Shown here: one piece after another, positions 51,585 through 61,411 of the stretch
Position numbering within the stretch: the first letter of the stretch is position 1
Layout of the letters: each line of letters opens with the position of its first letter
Source: Yarrowia lipolytica
Lineage: Eukaryota > Ascomycota > Dipodascomycetes > Dipodascales
Length of the DNA: 64,000 nucleotides
Direction of reading: 5' to 3'
Assembly: GCF_001761485.1 (NCBI RefSeq)
Contig: NC_090773.1
Coordinates: forward strand, 1-64,000
Program-made: the position numbers and the translations under genes
The notes under the pieces: model-generated
Seen by the model: the letters and a program-made list of their open reading frames with translations, nothing else
What the model was told of the DNA's origin: nothing
The model's database searches: none

Positions 51585-53458
51585 CGAGAGTGGGTCTTGT
51601 GCTGGGTGCGAAAGCTAAACGATACCTTTCATAACGACCGTCAGATGTGAGGTACAGTAGGTGGGGTAGGATGGCTATAGCTGTTATTCTGTATCTATCT
51701 ATAGCGTTTTTGATGTCTAAACAAGGGGGTTGTGTTGAAAAGTCGACTTTGCATGTCCACAGATAAGCGAGATCTCGGCATTCTTGGCAGGGGCACTAGA
51801 AAAGTGGTGAGATTCGACACACGAGACTGCTCCGCCTGTCACCGAATCTTTACTTTTTTACATTCATCGGTCCATAATCTGTGCCTATGCCAAACGTTTA
51901 TCCATGGTATTATGGACGCTATTGGCCAAAGATCTACCTTGTTATCTTACCCCTGCTGATAAGACCGTCAAGTAGCTTAGAGTTTGGGCATAATCCGCAC
52001 AGTGAAAGAAGCTTGAATAAGGACACGACTGGTAAGATACGGGTCTGGCCCCGTCCTATAAAGCGGACTCGGATAATAACAAGGGCGGCTATAGCGTGTT
52101 TTAGCTTCATTTCGTGCGCTCTCGAATTAAGCACTTGTGGGCTAACGGCCTATTTCCTTAAGATTCTCCGCTATCAAGCACAACGATAGCAACTCCGCAT
52201 CTTGTATACGATATCATCAACAAGACAGGATTCAGGACGACTTCTTGGATAATTCACCTCAATGCGGCATTACATATATCTGTTTCGGCCACGGACAACA
52301 TGGCACTGCTCAGTTATATATCTGCTGTGTCTAATCAGTTACAGCTGGGATGCAGCCCTGATAACAGATAGTAAGACTTGCCAGGAGCATGTGTCTCATG
52401 CAATTTTTGCCGCCGGCCCTATAGTACTCGTACAAGGGTTTGTACCCGGATTCCATGTGGTTTTCGCCGACCCGATAGATTTTAAATTAGAGCTGCGCCG
52501 CACTCAAAGTGAGAGAGTATGTTCAGGGACAGCATTACATTTCATATCATATCTGCGGATATGCATAAATTCCAGCCTTGTTCAATGTTACACGATTGAT
52601 CATCGGGCTAACGAAAGGCTTACTATTGGGTTGAATTGGATCCCTTTTTGGTGTCGTTATTGAGCCTCAAACTTTTTGGTGGAGCTGTACACAGGTCCAA
52701 AATATCCTCTGAGGTTGAGACACAAGTTCATACTGTAGGAGTGCAGCTACCTTGTAGGTCCAAAGTTCCCGCGAATCAACACAAGGAACAATACCATATG
52801 TTAATCAAACTTGCGTCCTCAACAAATACGATTCCGCTTCTACTCGGATCCGCGTTCTTGTCCCAGTACAGTATGTAGCCCTCTTCATGTTCAGAGTTCC
52901 AATCAGACAGAATATGATAAGATAGGTGACCAACACCGAATTTGGACTTGATTTTTAGGTCGAATTATTCTACACATCCCATTAGAGGCCTTTAGACTAC
53001 TTTGTTCGAAACAAGACCCCTAACAGCTCACAGAATGAGTTGTGTGTGGTTGCATCTCCTGTTTGCATGTGGGATGATGGTTTTGGAGTTGATAAAGGGT
53101 CCTTACGTAGCCTATAGATGGCGGATTACTTGTTAATTACAATTACAACGCGTTTATTAGTAATCCATGGAGATTTTGAAGCTCCCCTTTCTATATTGAG
53201 AGCGTTGTGAGTCCCGACCTCACTCTTGCTCAGTTCCTAAAATTTTGGTGAAAAACCACATATCAGAACATCACTTTATGAGGGCCTGGCGACCATATTT
53301 TTATACATACCTCGTTAGTATTGATATTATTGATCTTATTTTATATATCCCTTGTTTAAACGGAAAAATATCTCAAACTGAGCTGTCCAGGGCAATTTTT
53401 TTGAAAAATATCAGAGTTGGGATTATAGTGAAAGTTTACCATTTCTTGGCGTGCGGCG
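51585..53458. other. Gene-free stretch before the tRNA
   Basis: About 1.9 kb. One 133-codon ATG frame (52262-52663, +) has Cys/hydrophobic-rich composition without a recognisable domain and is judged a chance frame. A retroelement remnant upstream of the tRNA would be usual in yeasts, but no end pair was convincingly identified. Confidence 0.45.
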
Positions 53459-53530
53459 TCCCCTCTGGCCTAATGGCAAGGCGCCTGTCTACGAAACAGG
53501 AGATTGCAGGTTCGATCCCTGCGAGGGGAG
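53459..53530 (+). tRNA. tRNA-Arg (anticodon ACG)
   Basis: The gene folds into a complete cloverleaf. The acceptor stem is TCCCCTC with GAGGGGA. The D arm GCC...GGC contains TAATGGCAA. The anticodon stem is CCTGT with ACAGG around loop CTACGAA (anticodon ACG at 53491-53493). The variable loop is five bases, and the T stem GCAGG/CCTGC encloses TTCGATC. It has no intron. A and B boxes are intact. With the first anticodon base edited to inosine it would read CGU, CGC and CGA; CGA is the dominant arginine codon in the genes of this window. A T-run at 53578-53584 ends transcription. Confidence 0.96.
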
Positions 53531-53540
53531 GAAGTGCTGC

Positions 53541-53584
53541 CTCTCTCAGGAGAGCCAAACCGGTTCAATTCCGGTTGTTTTTTT
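53541..53584 (+). terminator. tRNA trailer with two hairpins and T-run
   Basis: Ten bases after the tRNA comes hairpin CTCTC-TCAG-GAGAG (53541-53554), then AACCGG-TTCAATT-CCGGTT (53558-53576), then seven T residues (53578-53584) fitting a Pol III terminator. The second hairpin has the exact loop size and a GGTTCAATTCC sequence like a T-arm/B-box. This may be a partial tRNA-like remnant fused to the trailer. Confidence 0.55.
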
Positions 53585-53795
53585 ATGTCTATACTCTTTA
53601 TCAAGTGTTGATAGTATCTCTGAATTTTTTTGTCCACGTATTTCATCAGCGCCATCCACAACTACTCACCCACAGTTCTCAGTTGTCGCGTCTCAAATCT
53701 GGTTTTTCAGTTTCGTGCATTAACTTTTTGAATACACAGCATAATTATAATTATAGAGAACAGTGCAGAGGTCTCATCAACACCACACACAACTG

Positions 53796-55433
53796 ATGTT
53801 TCACGATCCATACAAGAAGAACGCTCACGATATTCCAGGTCTCGTGCCTGAGGTGAGCCGAGAATCTATAACTGCGTCCAAGTTACCGAAGCTTGTTGAT
53901 CCGGTCTTCAAGCCAGGAGCTCTACCCGTCATTCCAGGAATCATTCCTGAGAAGGTGGAGAAGGAGGACAAGGATGCCTCAAAGCAGGTAAATGGTACGA
54001 CAAAGGCAAAGCTCAAGACGAGAAAGGAGGCAGACGCTGTCAAGTTTAGGGCTCCGGGCATTCCTGTGTCTCAGCAGATCCACACTGTCTTTTTCAACGG
54101 CATGCCCAAGATCAGCGACAAGGCTCTTGACGGCATGTTAGGTCTACTTCCCACGATATCAGCATGGACTCGGCTCAAGGACGTGTGTGGCTACAACACA
54201 GACTCGGGTTTCATTACTTTCAGTAGTGCAATGGGAGTGGCTGTCGCTCGAAGATGCCTGGGAGAGCTGACTGTGATGGATGGTGAGGAGGAGAAGAAGA
54301 TCAATGTCACCTGTGAGGAGAACACCATGTCGAAGATTGATGATGTGAATGACGCTTTGATTCTGTCTGAGACTGGCAAGTCACCAGCCAACCTGATTGA
54401 TTCGATGCAGGCGATTATTGATGGAACTGAAGTTGCCGAAGAAGAGGAGGACGAGGAGGAAGAGGAAGAGCTGCCGCTAAGCCAGATCACCTTTGATGTG
54501 GATCCATTCTATGACGTTATTGAGCCGGACCGAACCAACCTCAAAAACGATATCAAGAATTTTAGAAACTCTGCCGTCAATGCTGAGAAGGATGCGTTTG
54601 CAAAGAGAGGCGAGTTTGGCAAGCAGAGAATTTCCCGACGAACCACGGCGGCAGAGAAGGTGCTGGGTCATGTCAAGGGTACCAGCACCTCTTCCAGTAC
54701 GACCACAACTAACCGAGCTACTGATCTGCGTCTGTCCGAGAAGGAGCGGGAGATGTACAGAGAGTACTCGCGAGAGTTACACAGCATTGAGAATAGAGAC
54801 AAAATTTCTGACGAGGACTATGCTGTTGAAATCATGGACAAGAAGGAGGACGAGGTTGAGGATCTATTTATCGAGGCCCAGAAGAGATGGCTCAGCTACG
54901 AGAACGGTCGTCTCCGAGATCTCGTCAGCCAGTGGAAACAGGTAGAGCCTGAGGAGCTGGAGAACAACAGAAAGACGGCTATTGCAAGACTTCTGGACTA
55001 TGACGACGACAAAGAGCGATCCAAGGAGAGACACATCTACTACTATGATCATGCTACTTGGTCCCGCAACCGAGCCGAGTTCCGAGACGGCGAGATTCGA
55101 CGAGAGAAAGAGGAGGCTGAAGAGGGGGAGGAAGCCGAGGTGGCAGCGCCCGTTGGTCCCATCACCATCTCACTCAAGCCCAAGGAGGATCCCAAGGAGG
55201 CTGTGGACGTGCTTTCCAAGCCTGTGTCGGTTCCCGATGTTGGACGCCTTACGGAGTATGTTGGTGAGCAGGTAGAGGAGTTCCTTGGAGCCAAGGAGGA
55301 AGATCTTATCAAGTTCATTGTCGACCATATTGTTTCTGGACACAGCGCACAGGAGCTCATCACTGAGCTGGAGGGTCCTCTTGATGAGGAAGGCGCCATC
55401 CTGGTGAAGAATGTTTGGGGATGGCTTCAGTGA
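53796..55433 (+). CDS. SNU71: PWI-domain splicing protein (RBM25/Snu71 type)
   Basis: This 545-residue protein ends in a PWI domain (DLIKFIVDHIVSGHSAQELI, then ELEGPLDEEGAILVKNVWGW), a nucleic-acid-binding helical fold of splicing factors. Upstream is a long Arg/Glu/Lys-rich coiled region (RSKERHIYYYDHATWSRNRA, then RREKEEAEEGEE) and an N-terminal RRM-like part containing SQQIHTVFFNGMPKISDKAL and VCGYNTDSGFITFSSAMGVA. This order, RRM-like then RE-rich then PWI, is that of RBM25 and of its yeast relative Snu71, a U1 snRNP subunit that helps choose the 5' splice site. The frame is open upstream to GTG (53763); the first ATG, 53796, gives MFHDPYKKNAHD. The symbol is provisional; RBM25-like is the safer name. 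Confidence 0.82.
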   Translation: MFHDPYKKNAHDIPGLVPEVSRESITASKLPKLVDPVFKPGALPVIPGIIPEKVEKEDKDASKQVNGTTKAKLKTRKEADAVKFRAPGIPVSQQIHTVFFNGMPKISDKALDGMLGLLPTISAWTRLKDVCGYNTDSGFITFSSAMGVAVARRCLGELTVMDGEEEKKINVTCEENTMSKIDDVNDALILSETGKSPANLIDSMQAIIDGTEVAEEEEDEEEEEELPLSQITFDVDPFYDVIEPDRTNLKNDIKNFRNSAVNAEKDAFAKRGEFGKQRISRRTTAAEKVLGHVKGTSTSSSTTTTNRATDLRLSEKEREMYREYSRELHSIENRDKISDEDYAVEIMDKKEDEVEDLFIEAQKRWLSYENGRLRDLVSQWKQVEPEELENNRKTAIARLLDYDDDKERSKERHIYYYDHATWSRNRAEFRDGEIRREKEEAEEGEEAEVAAPVGPITISLKPKEDPKEAVDVLSKPVSVPDVGRLTEYVGEQVEEFLGAKEEDLIKFIVDHIVSGHSAQELITELEGPLDEEGAILVKNVWGWLQ

Positions 55434-55578
55434 AGTAATACGTATTGTAATTTATATACCGTTGTTTTGTGTGTGTGTGTGTTTGTTGCTGTGCCAATTG
55501 TGGCTAAGGACATATCTTGTAGCTACAGTACAAGTGGTCTATACAATTAATATTAATATACATTATGCTAATTACCTT

Positions 55579-57789
55579 TTAAATATCAAGCTCGATCTCA
55601 TCCTCGTTAGCCTGGGCAACAGGAGGCTCAATGTTGCCTTTCTGCACAGTTTCACCCTTGACGAACTCCTGAACAGTCCCCTTCTTGACTTCGGCTGCTG
55701 TGGTGGCATAGTGGATGTCTGTGTTGAACTGGGCCTGGATTGACCGCTTGATTCGCAACATATCCTTGAATGTGTCTTCGGTACCGTGGGCAACCTCAAA
55801 CTTGTGCCATGCGTCGTAATATTTGATAATCTGAGGATCGGAGAACTGAGAGCCGTAGCCGTAGATGGCCCTCGCTCGGTCAATCTCACCCAGCTTCTCC
55901 TCCATCTGAGCATAGTCCAAAGCAAGCTCAGAGGCGTCCTTATTAGGAAGAGACTCGAGAGCCTTATCGTAGACAGGTCGGGTAGCCGCAAGACCAAAGT
56001 TCTCCACAGTTCGACCGATATAGTACTTGAACGTCTCCGAAGTCTTGACATGGTCACACATGGCCGAGTACACCCTCATCGCGTTTCTCACCAGTCCCCT
56101 ATCCTCCTCAAGCTTACCGTAGAGAATATAGAGGGCCTTTTGTGTTGGGAACTTCGAAATTGCATCTTCAAACAAGTCTCTCAATCGCTCCAGTCCCAAA
56201 CGGGGAGAAGCCTTAACCAAATACAGGTTCCAGATTTCAAATGCGCTCTCTTCAAACAGCGAGATTCCCTTCTCATAGACCTTGAACATTTCTTCGAAAT
56301 GGTCGTTTTCTTCCAGCAAGGTGGCGTAGTTGACCACAAACAGAGGGGTCAGCAGATCTAGCGCCATGATTTTCTCATACACTTGTTTCGTCTCTTCAAA
56401 TGTTCCGTACGACTCAACCAAGTCGGCGTAGTACGACCACAGACGCACACTCTTGTGAATTCGATCCTGAGCCGTCAGGTCCGAGTTGTGGTAAGAAACG
56501 TGTGTGTTGGGAGACTCCAACGCTTGCTTGATGATTTTGACTGCATTCTCCCAATGGTCGTTTTCACTCTCATATTGACTCCATGCCAGGTAGACGTCTG
56601 CCAGCTCAGACACAGACTTGTAGGGCACCAGAGTGGCCTTGTGATAGATTTCACATGCGGTTTCTCGATCTTCTGCGTAAAATTTAGCCCAGGAGATCCA
56701 CAGTTGCGACAGCTTTCCGTCAGCCTTTGCAGGTGGAATGGACTGAACTGCCTCGGTGTATGCAGCCACAGTCTCAGCGGGATCCTCGTAGAGGGCAATT
56801 CGTTTCTGCCACTCAAGGACTGAGTACGGTTCTCGTCGTAGTCGCACATCAGAGATGAGAAAGGGGCGTCGTTCAAGGAGATGGTCCAATTTAGCGATCC
56901 GCAAATCGGCCATTGGCGACTCGTTTTCAATCAGATGTGTCACGATTCGCTCCTCAAACTCGGCATATGCATCAAACACAACAGTGAAGTCTCGCACCGT
57001 GTTGGCTGTTGTGATTCCGTCCTCAAACACGTCTCTGGCGGACTCCAGATCGCCGTTTCGAACCAGAAAGTTTGCCAATTGCACGGTGAGGGGTCCTCTC
57101 TGGTCGGGAAACCGCTTAATACCCGATGAAATGATCTGTTCCACCGGGGGCTCCAGCGTCAGCTTGTCACTCTCTCCTATCAGGTCCACAAGTTCCGTCC
57201 AAAGTGCGTAGTTGTCTCCGGATGCATTTAAAAGCTCAATAAGAACAACAGCTGCCTCTCCATGATATCCCATCTTAATCAATGATTGAGCCATAGTCTC
57301 CTTCTGATCAGGATATGCCAGTACATATCGTTTCCAAATCTGCACGCTTGTGGGTCCTCCTACCTTTGTACCAAACTGCAGCGCCAGTTTCAGCACTCGG
57401 GGATGTTGTTGCACTGGTAATGACCGCAGAGCCTCGTTGATGACGCTTCTGGTTTTCGTCACCTTGGGTTGCAGCATCAGAAACTGCAGGTACTGTAACC
57501 AGATGACGGGCATTTTGTGGAGCAGCACCAGAGATTTCTCGTAGAGCGCATTGACGCGATCGTACTCGTCGGCGTGCTTGATTGGATTCAGACCCGTGCA
57601 CAGGCCACTTCGAAAGTCAAGATACTCTTTCCACAGCTTATATGACCGTGGAAGGGCTGTGACGGCACGCTCAAAGAGTATGCATTTTTGTCGCGCGGTA
57701 GTCTTGTCGTTTTTGACGGACGAAATGTACCGGATCCATGGACGCACGTCGCCAGGACTGGAGGCGATATCCAATTCGTGTTGCGACAT
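55579..57789 (-). CDS. SYF1: Pre-mRNA splicing factor Syf1 (XAB2)
   Basis: This 736-residue protein consists almost wholly of HAT (half-a-TPR) repeats and is the homologue of Syf1/XAB2, a scaffold in the Prp19 (NTC) complex that helps activate the spliceosome. It starts SQHELDIASSPGDVRPWIRY and continues with typical HAT blocks such as LFERAVTALPRSYKLWKEYL, MPVIWLQYLQFLMLQPKVTK, VRLWSYYADLVESYGTFEET, and FEIWNLYLVKASPRLGLERL. A region after the last repeats (EFVKGETVQKGNIEPPVAQA) ends with an acidic tail DEIELDI, resembling Syf1. There is one frame and an ATG at 57789. It is about 145 bases from the convergent SNU71-type gene, so two splicing factors are neighbours. It diverges from VMA8 across about 310 bases, in which no other feature is seen. 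Confidence 0.9.
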   Translation of the reverse strand: MSQHELDIASSPGDVRPWIRYISSVKNDKTTARQKCILFERAVTALPRSYKLWKEYLDFRSGLCTGLNPIKHADEYDRVNALYEKSLVLLHKMPVIWLQYLQFLMLQPKVTKTRSVINEALRSLPVQQHPRVLKLALQFGTKVGGPTSVQIWKRYVLAYPDQKETMAQSLIKMGYHGEAAVVLIELLNASGDNYALWTELVDLIGESDKLTLEPPVEQIISSGIKRFPDQRGPLTVQLANFLVRNGDLESARDVFEDGITTANTVRDFTVVFDAYAEFEERIVTHLIENESPMADLRIAKLDHLLERRPFLISDVRLRREPYSVLEWQKRIALYEDPAETVAAYTEAVQSIPPAKADGKLSQLWISWAKFYAEDRETACEIYHKATLVPYKSVSELADVYLAWSQYESENDHWENAVKIIKQALESPNTHVSYHNSDLTAQDRIHKSVRLWSYYADLVESYGTFEETKQVYEKIMALDLLTPLFVVNYATLLEENDHFEEMFKVYEKGISLFEESAFEIWNLYLVKASPRLGLERLRDLFEDAISKFPTQKALYILYGKLEEDRGLVRNAMRVYSAMCDHVKTSETFKYYIGRTVENFGLAATRPVYDKALESLPNKDASELALDYAQMEEKLGEIDRARAIYGYGSQFSDPQIIKYYDAWHKFEVAHGTEDTFKDMLRIKRSIQAQFNTDIHYATTAAEVKKGTVQEFVKGETVQKGNIEPPVAQANEDEIELDI

Positions 57790-58102
57790 GATGGAGGACC
57801 AGAAATTCCATGATGCAGAATATGCACGTTGGTGGTTAGGGTACAGCGTAATGGATTGAGAGATGTGATGATGTAGCGATGATGACAGGTTTGCTTAATT
57901 AAATGAGCTATGTAACATGGGCTTAATAATTCTATCCACGTATCTTATACCAGTTATGTTTTGATTCCCTTAGTATTTTACTCGATTTTGTACTTGCACC
58001 ACTCCCTCATACACCCTACTTGTAGACAGTTTAAGTTAACCCAGACGTGCTACCGCTAATCTACACCGTCGACGACGTCGTTGCTCATCCTCTAAAACCA
58101 CA

Positions 58103-59041
58103 ATGTCGGCCAATAACAGGTGAGTACCGCCGGAAAACACACGATTGGGGAATGTTTGTTGAAGGGAGATGTCCTGACGCCTGGAATTTCTCCACGGCCG
58201 CAAAAGTAATGTGCTGTCATCATCAACATAGCACCCACTGTCACCAACATGAGATACATCTCCTAGACCCCAGAACTAACTCAGAGAAGCCGTCTTTCCG
58301 ACGCGAATGACCTTGGGTATGATGAAGGGAAAGCTCAAGGGAGCTACCCAGGGTCACAACCTGCTGAAGCGAAAGTCCGAGGCCCTGACCAAGCGGTTCA
58401 GAGACATTACACGAAAGATTGACGAATCGAAGCACAAAATGGGCAGAGTTATGCAGACCGCAGCCTTCTCTCTCGCTGAGGTCACCTACGCTACCGGCGA
58501 CAACATCAACTACCAGGTGCAGGAGTCCGTCCGATCCGCTCGTCTGCGTGTGCGTGCCAAGGAAGAGAACGTCTCCGGTGTCAAGTTGCCCTCCTTTTCT
58601 TCTTACTACGTCGAGGAGAACTCCGACTTCTCTCTCACCGGTCTTGGTCGAGGTGGCCAACAGGTCCAGAAGGCCAAAGCCGTGTACTCCAAGGCTGTCG
58701 AGACCCTTGTCGAGCTTGCGTCCTTACAAACTGCTTTTGTCATTCTCGATGAGGTGATCAAGATCACCAACCGACGAGTCAATGCCATTGAACACGTCAT
58801 TATCCCCCGAACAGAAAACACAATCAAGTACATCAACTCCGAGCTCGACGAGTTGGACCGAGAGGAGTTCTACCGACTCAAGAAGGTCCAGGATAAGAAG
58901 GCGCGAGATACCGCGGCTCAGGACGCTGAGCAGAAGAAGCAGGCTCTGGAGGCGGCCGCTAGAGAGGAGAAGGTTGGCCATGCCGAAGCGACCGAGTCTG
59001 CCGACCTTACCGCTGACAAGGATGATGATGTCATTTTTTAA
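58103..59041 (+). CDS. VMA8: V-ATPase subunit D (Vma8), two exons
   Basis: Vma8 is the central rotor-stalk subunit D of the vacuolar proton ATPase, linking ATP hydrolysis in V1 to rotation. The product is 257 residues. Exon 1 is only 17 bases (58103-58119: MSANN and two bases of an Arg codon). Then come GTGAGT (58120) and a 165-base intron ending ACTAACTCAG at 58284; exon 2 runs 58285-59041. The joined N-terminus [20 protein letters not shown] fits the family, where the usual start is [16 protein letters not shown]. The conserved block [20 protein letters not shown] and two long coiled-coil helices follow. Without the intron, the frame would begin inside the conserved region at MTLG, which is clearly too short. 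The intron's GTGAGT donor and close CTAAC branch site are typical of Yarrowia. Confidence 0.95.
58120..58284 (+). other. VMA8 intron 1
   Basis: A 165-base intron with donor GTGAGT, branch-point-like CTAAC and acceptor CAG only a few bases later. Its removal joins AG from exon 1 to A of exon 2 to make an Arg codon. The short branch-to-acceptor distance is a known Y. lipolytica trait. Confidence 0.92.
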
Positions 59042-59386
59042 ACTAACGTGGGTATCTGTCTATACGATAGGATGATTATGAACTGCAGGATGGTAGTGAT
59101 TGTAGCATGTGATTTATTGTAGCTAAATACCATGAACACCATACAAGGCGGTTCCCTTGGTTACAGTACAATAGTTTGTATACTTATGGGGTGTAGCTAG
59201 CTGTAGACATACTGTAGCAACAACCATGCCTTTATCTGTAGTCCACCCTGTTTGGCGATGCATAAGTTACACAATATCAATCCTCAATCCTAAACAAACC
59301 AAATAAGTATATATGGGACCTCTCCCCCGTTCTTCTTCTCAGCTTCTTCATCAGCGTCCACAGACACACACACACACGCGCGCACA

Positions 59387-59390
<4 letters not shown>

Positions 59391-59420
<30 letters not shown>
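59391..59420. repeat. CT dinucleotide microsatellite
   Basis: A run of about 15 CT repeats follows a CA/CG run (59363-59388). On the minus strand it makes an artificial Arg-Glu frame that is not a gene. Such a CT-rich tract near a promoter is common upstream of strongly expressed yeast genes. Confidence 0.9.
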
Positions 59421-59421
<1 letters not shown>

Positions 59422-60106
59422 ATACCGAACTTCATGATCTCCCCTACTAACACAGCTCGCGTCGTTGTCGTGTTGTCTTCTCATCTTCACCACTTTACGT
59501 CTGTGTCCATGATTTTGTGTTCAGAGTTATTCACAGTGAGTATTTTCCTTTGATGTTGCTGGAGGAGGTTGGCCATTGAATATGGTATGGAATCACACAG
59601 CAGCTATAGGTGTCGAGCTGTCGCAGTTGTGCCATTAGTTGCTCGTCCTGTGAGTGCTATTCTACACTGATCTTCTGTTACTTCACACACACTGTCGGAG
59701 CCGGCAGATCTTGAACGCATCTTGTGATTATTTTATACTACTATGACAACCTCGAACTGACTAATTCCTACTTACAGGGAACTCCAGTCAGGCGTCCAGT
59801 GAAGGTTCCGCATGTGTGTACTGTCACCATTTGCATCAAAGCTGTTCTTCCGAGGATTGGTCACGCATACCAACACATGATACCCGGTCGCGATACCGGC
59901 GGAACTAGCCATCATCTTCCCTTTTTCGAACGTCTTTTTCATTCTTCTATTGACGACTGACTTTCGGCTCTTCGGAAGCATGGTCCCCCAGTAGGATCCA
60001 ACTTCTCCGGCAAGACTACATTCACCTACTTGTAATGATATTCACATTTTAAAACTGATATAATCTAATTATACATAAATAATTTATTGGATTTTTGTGG
60101 ATTGGT
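59421..60106. other. Unassigned transcript-like region between VMA8 and STR3
   Basis: After the CT tract there is ATG at 59509, eight further codons (MILCSELFT) and then GTGAGT at 59536; an acceptor CTTACAG at 59771-59777 is followed in frame by an open frame to 59960 (GTPVRRPVKVPHVCTVTI onward). Together they could make a 70-residue protein with one 5' intron, in the Yarrowia style. No family is recognised, and an untranslated RNA is equally possible. The remainder up to STR3's stop holds nothing evident. Confidence 0.25.
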
Positions 60107-61411
60107 TTAGTTGCTGACGTTGTTGGTAAGCTGGCCATCGATGCCGATGGTAACAGCACCAGCCTTCACGAGGGCGGTCTTGAGGTCATCAATCAGATCA
60201 TCGGGGTCTTCGATACCAACACACAATCGAATGAGATCCTCAGGGAAGTCACGTTCCTTTCGAGTCTTTTCGTCGATGGAGGCATGGCTCATCTTGCAAG
60301 GCATGGAAATGAGAGAGTTGACACAGCCGAAGGAGACGGAGATACCCCAGATTCGGGCAGCCTCGACAATCTTTTCCGACAAAGCGACAGATCCAGTCTC
60401 GAAAGAGAGAACGGCACCTGCTCCGCGCGATTGCTTCCAGTGGAGATCGTACTGTGGATGCGACTTGAGACCAGGAAATCGGACCTTGAAACCGGCCTCG
60501 TGCAAAAATTCGGCCACCTGCTGTGCGTTTCTCTGCTGCTTCTCCAGACGGACTGACAGCGTCTTGATACCTCGGAGCAGAAGCCACGAGTCGAAGGGAG
60601 ACAAGCCGCAGCCAGATGCGTTGATTGTGAAGAAGAGGCGATCGCCCACCTTGTTTTCTCGGACAGCCAGTACACCGGCCATGATGTCGTGATGACCAGA
60701 GAGGTACTTTGTTCCAGACTCGTAGACAATGTCGGCTCCAAGCTCCAGAGGTCGCATGAGCAGTGGCGACAGCATGGTGTTGTCGACACAAACAAGGGCA
60801 TTGGGGTTTCCAGCATGGGCAGCTGCTGCAAGGCCTTGGATGTCACAGACCTTGATGAGAGGATTAGTTGGGGATTCGAGCAGCACCAACGCAGTCTTGG
60901 GGCCAAACACCTTGGAGGCAGACTCCAGGTTAGTTGTGTCAACGTGGTGAACAATGATTCCAGCGTTCTCCTTGAGGTATGTGAGCAGACGGTTGGTTCC
61001 TCCGTACAGATCGTCTCCGGTAACAACCTCGTCTCCGGGCTTGAGCAATCTAGTCACGACATCTAGAGCGGTCATTCCCGAGGAAACAGCCAGGGCCCGA
61101 GAGGCACCCATGATCTTGGCCAAATGTCGCTCAAGAGCACTTCGAGTAGGATTGCCACTTCGAGTGTAGTCGTACTCGCCCATGTTGCTCAGCGACTCCT
61201 GCTTGAAGGTGGCGGTCTGGAAGATCGGCACACTGCTCGATCTGTGGTATTTGTCGGCTCCCTCGCCAGCATCGGTGTAGACCAGCTCGGTCTCGATGGC
61301 ATACTGTCGTCTCTGTCGAGGAGAAGACAGAGCAGGAGAAGGAGGGAGCTCTTCTGTCTCGGTGGAAGTGTTGAGCTTTTCCAGCTTACTGGCTAGTTCG
61401 TTGAAGGACAT
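60107..61411 (-). CDS. STR3: Cystathionine beta-lyase (Str3 type)
   Basis: This 434-residue, PLP-dependent enzyme of the Cys/Met metabolism family should split cystathionine to homocysteine, pyruvate and ammonia on the route to methionine. PLP-binding Lys235 is in YESGTKYLSGHHD, the form used by cystathionine beta-lyases; Asp210 in VCVDNT holds the pyridine ring. Other blocks are DYTRSGNPTRSALERHLAKI, VVTGDDLYGGTNRLL and VSFGCVNSLISMPCKMSHAS. A 35-residue hydrophilic extension precedes the catalytic fold. Unlike yeast Str3, which ends in a peroxisomal SKL signal, this protein ends NNVSN, so a cytosolic location is likely. Cystathionine gamma-lyase (Cys3) is the main alternative; the fungal beta-lyase signature favours Str3. 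The ATG is at 61411. Confidence 0.86.
   Translation of the reverse strand: MSFNELASKLEKLNTSTETEELPPSPALSSPRQRRQYAIETELVYTDAGEGADKYHRSSSVPIFQTATFKQESLSNMGEYDYTRSGNPTRSALERHLAKIMGASRALAVSSGMTALDVVTRLLKPGDEVVTGDDLYGGTNRLLTYLKENAGIIVHHVDTTNLESASKVFGPKTALVLLESPTNPLIKVCDIQGLAAAAHAGNPNALVCVDNTMLSPLLMRPLELGADIVYESGTKYLSGHHDIMAGVLAVRENKVGDRLFFTINASGCGLSPFDSWLLLRGIKTLSVRLEKQQRNAQQVAEFLHEAGFKVRFPGLKSHPQYDLHWKQSRGAGAVLSFETGSVALSEKIVEAARIWGISVSFGCVNSLISMPCKMSHASIDEKTRKERDFPEDLIRLCVGIEDPDDLIDDLKTALVKAGAVTIGIDGQLTNNVSN

Noticed and set aside
52262-52663. 133-codon ATG frame upstream of the tRNA
   Set aside because: Starts with ATG but shows no domain, no codon bias like that of the neighbouring genes (few CGA) and no promoter match.
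59290-59493. Arg-Glu repeat frame on the minus strand
   Set aside because: Created by the CT microsatellite.
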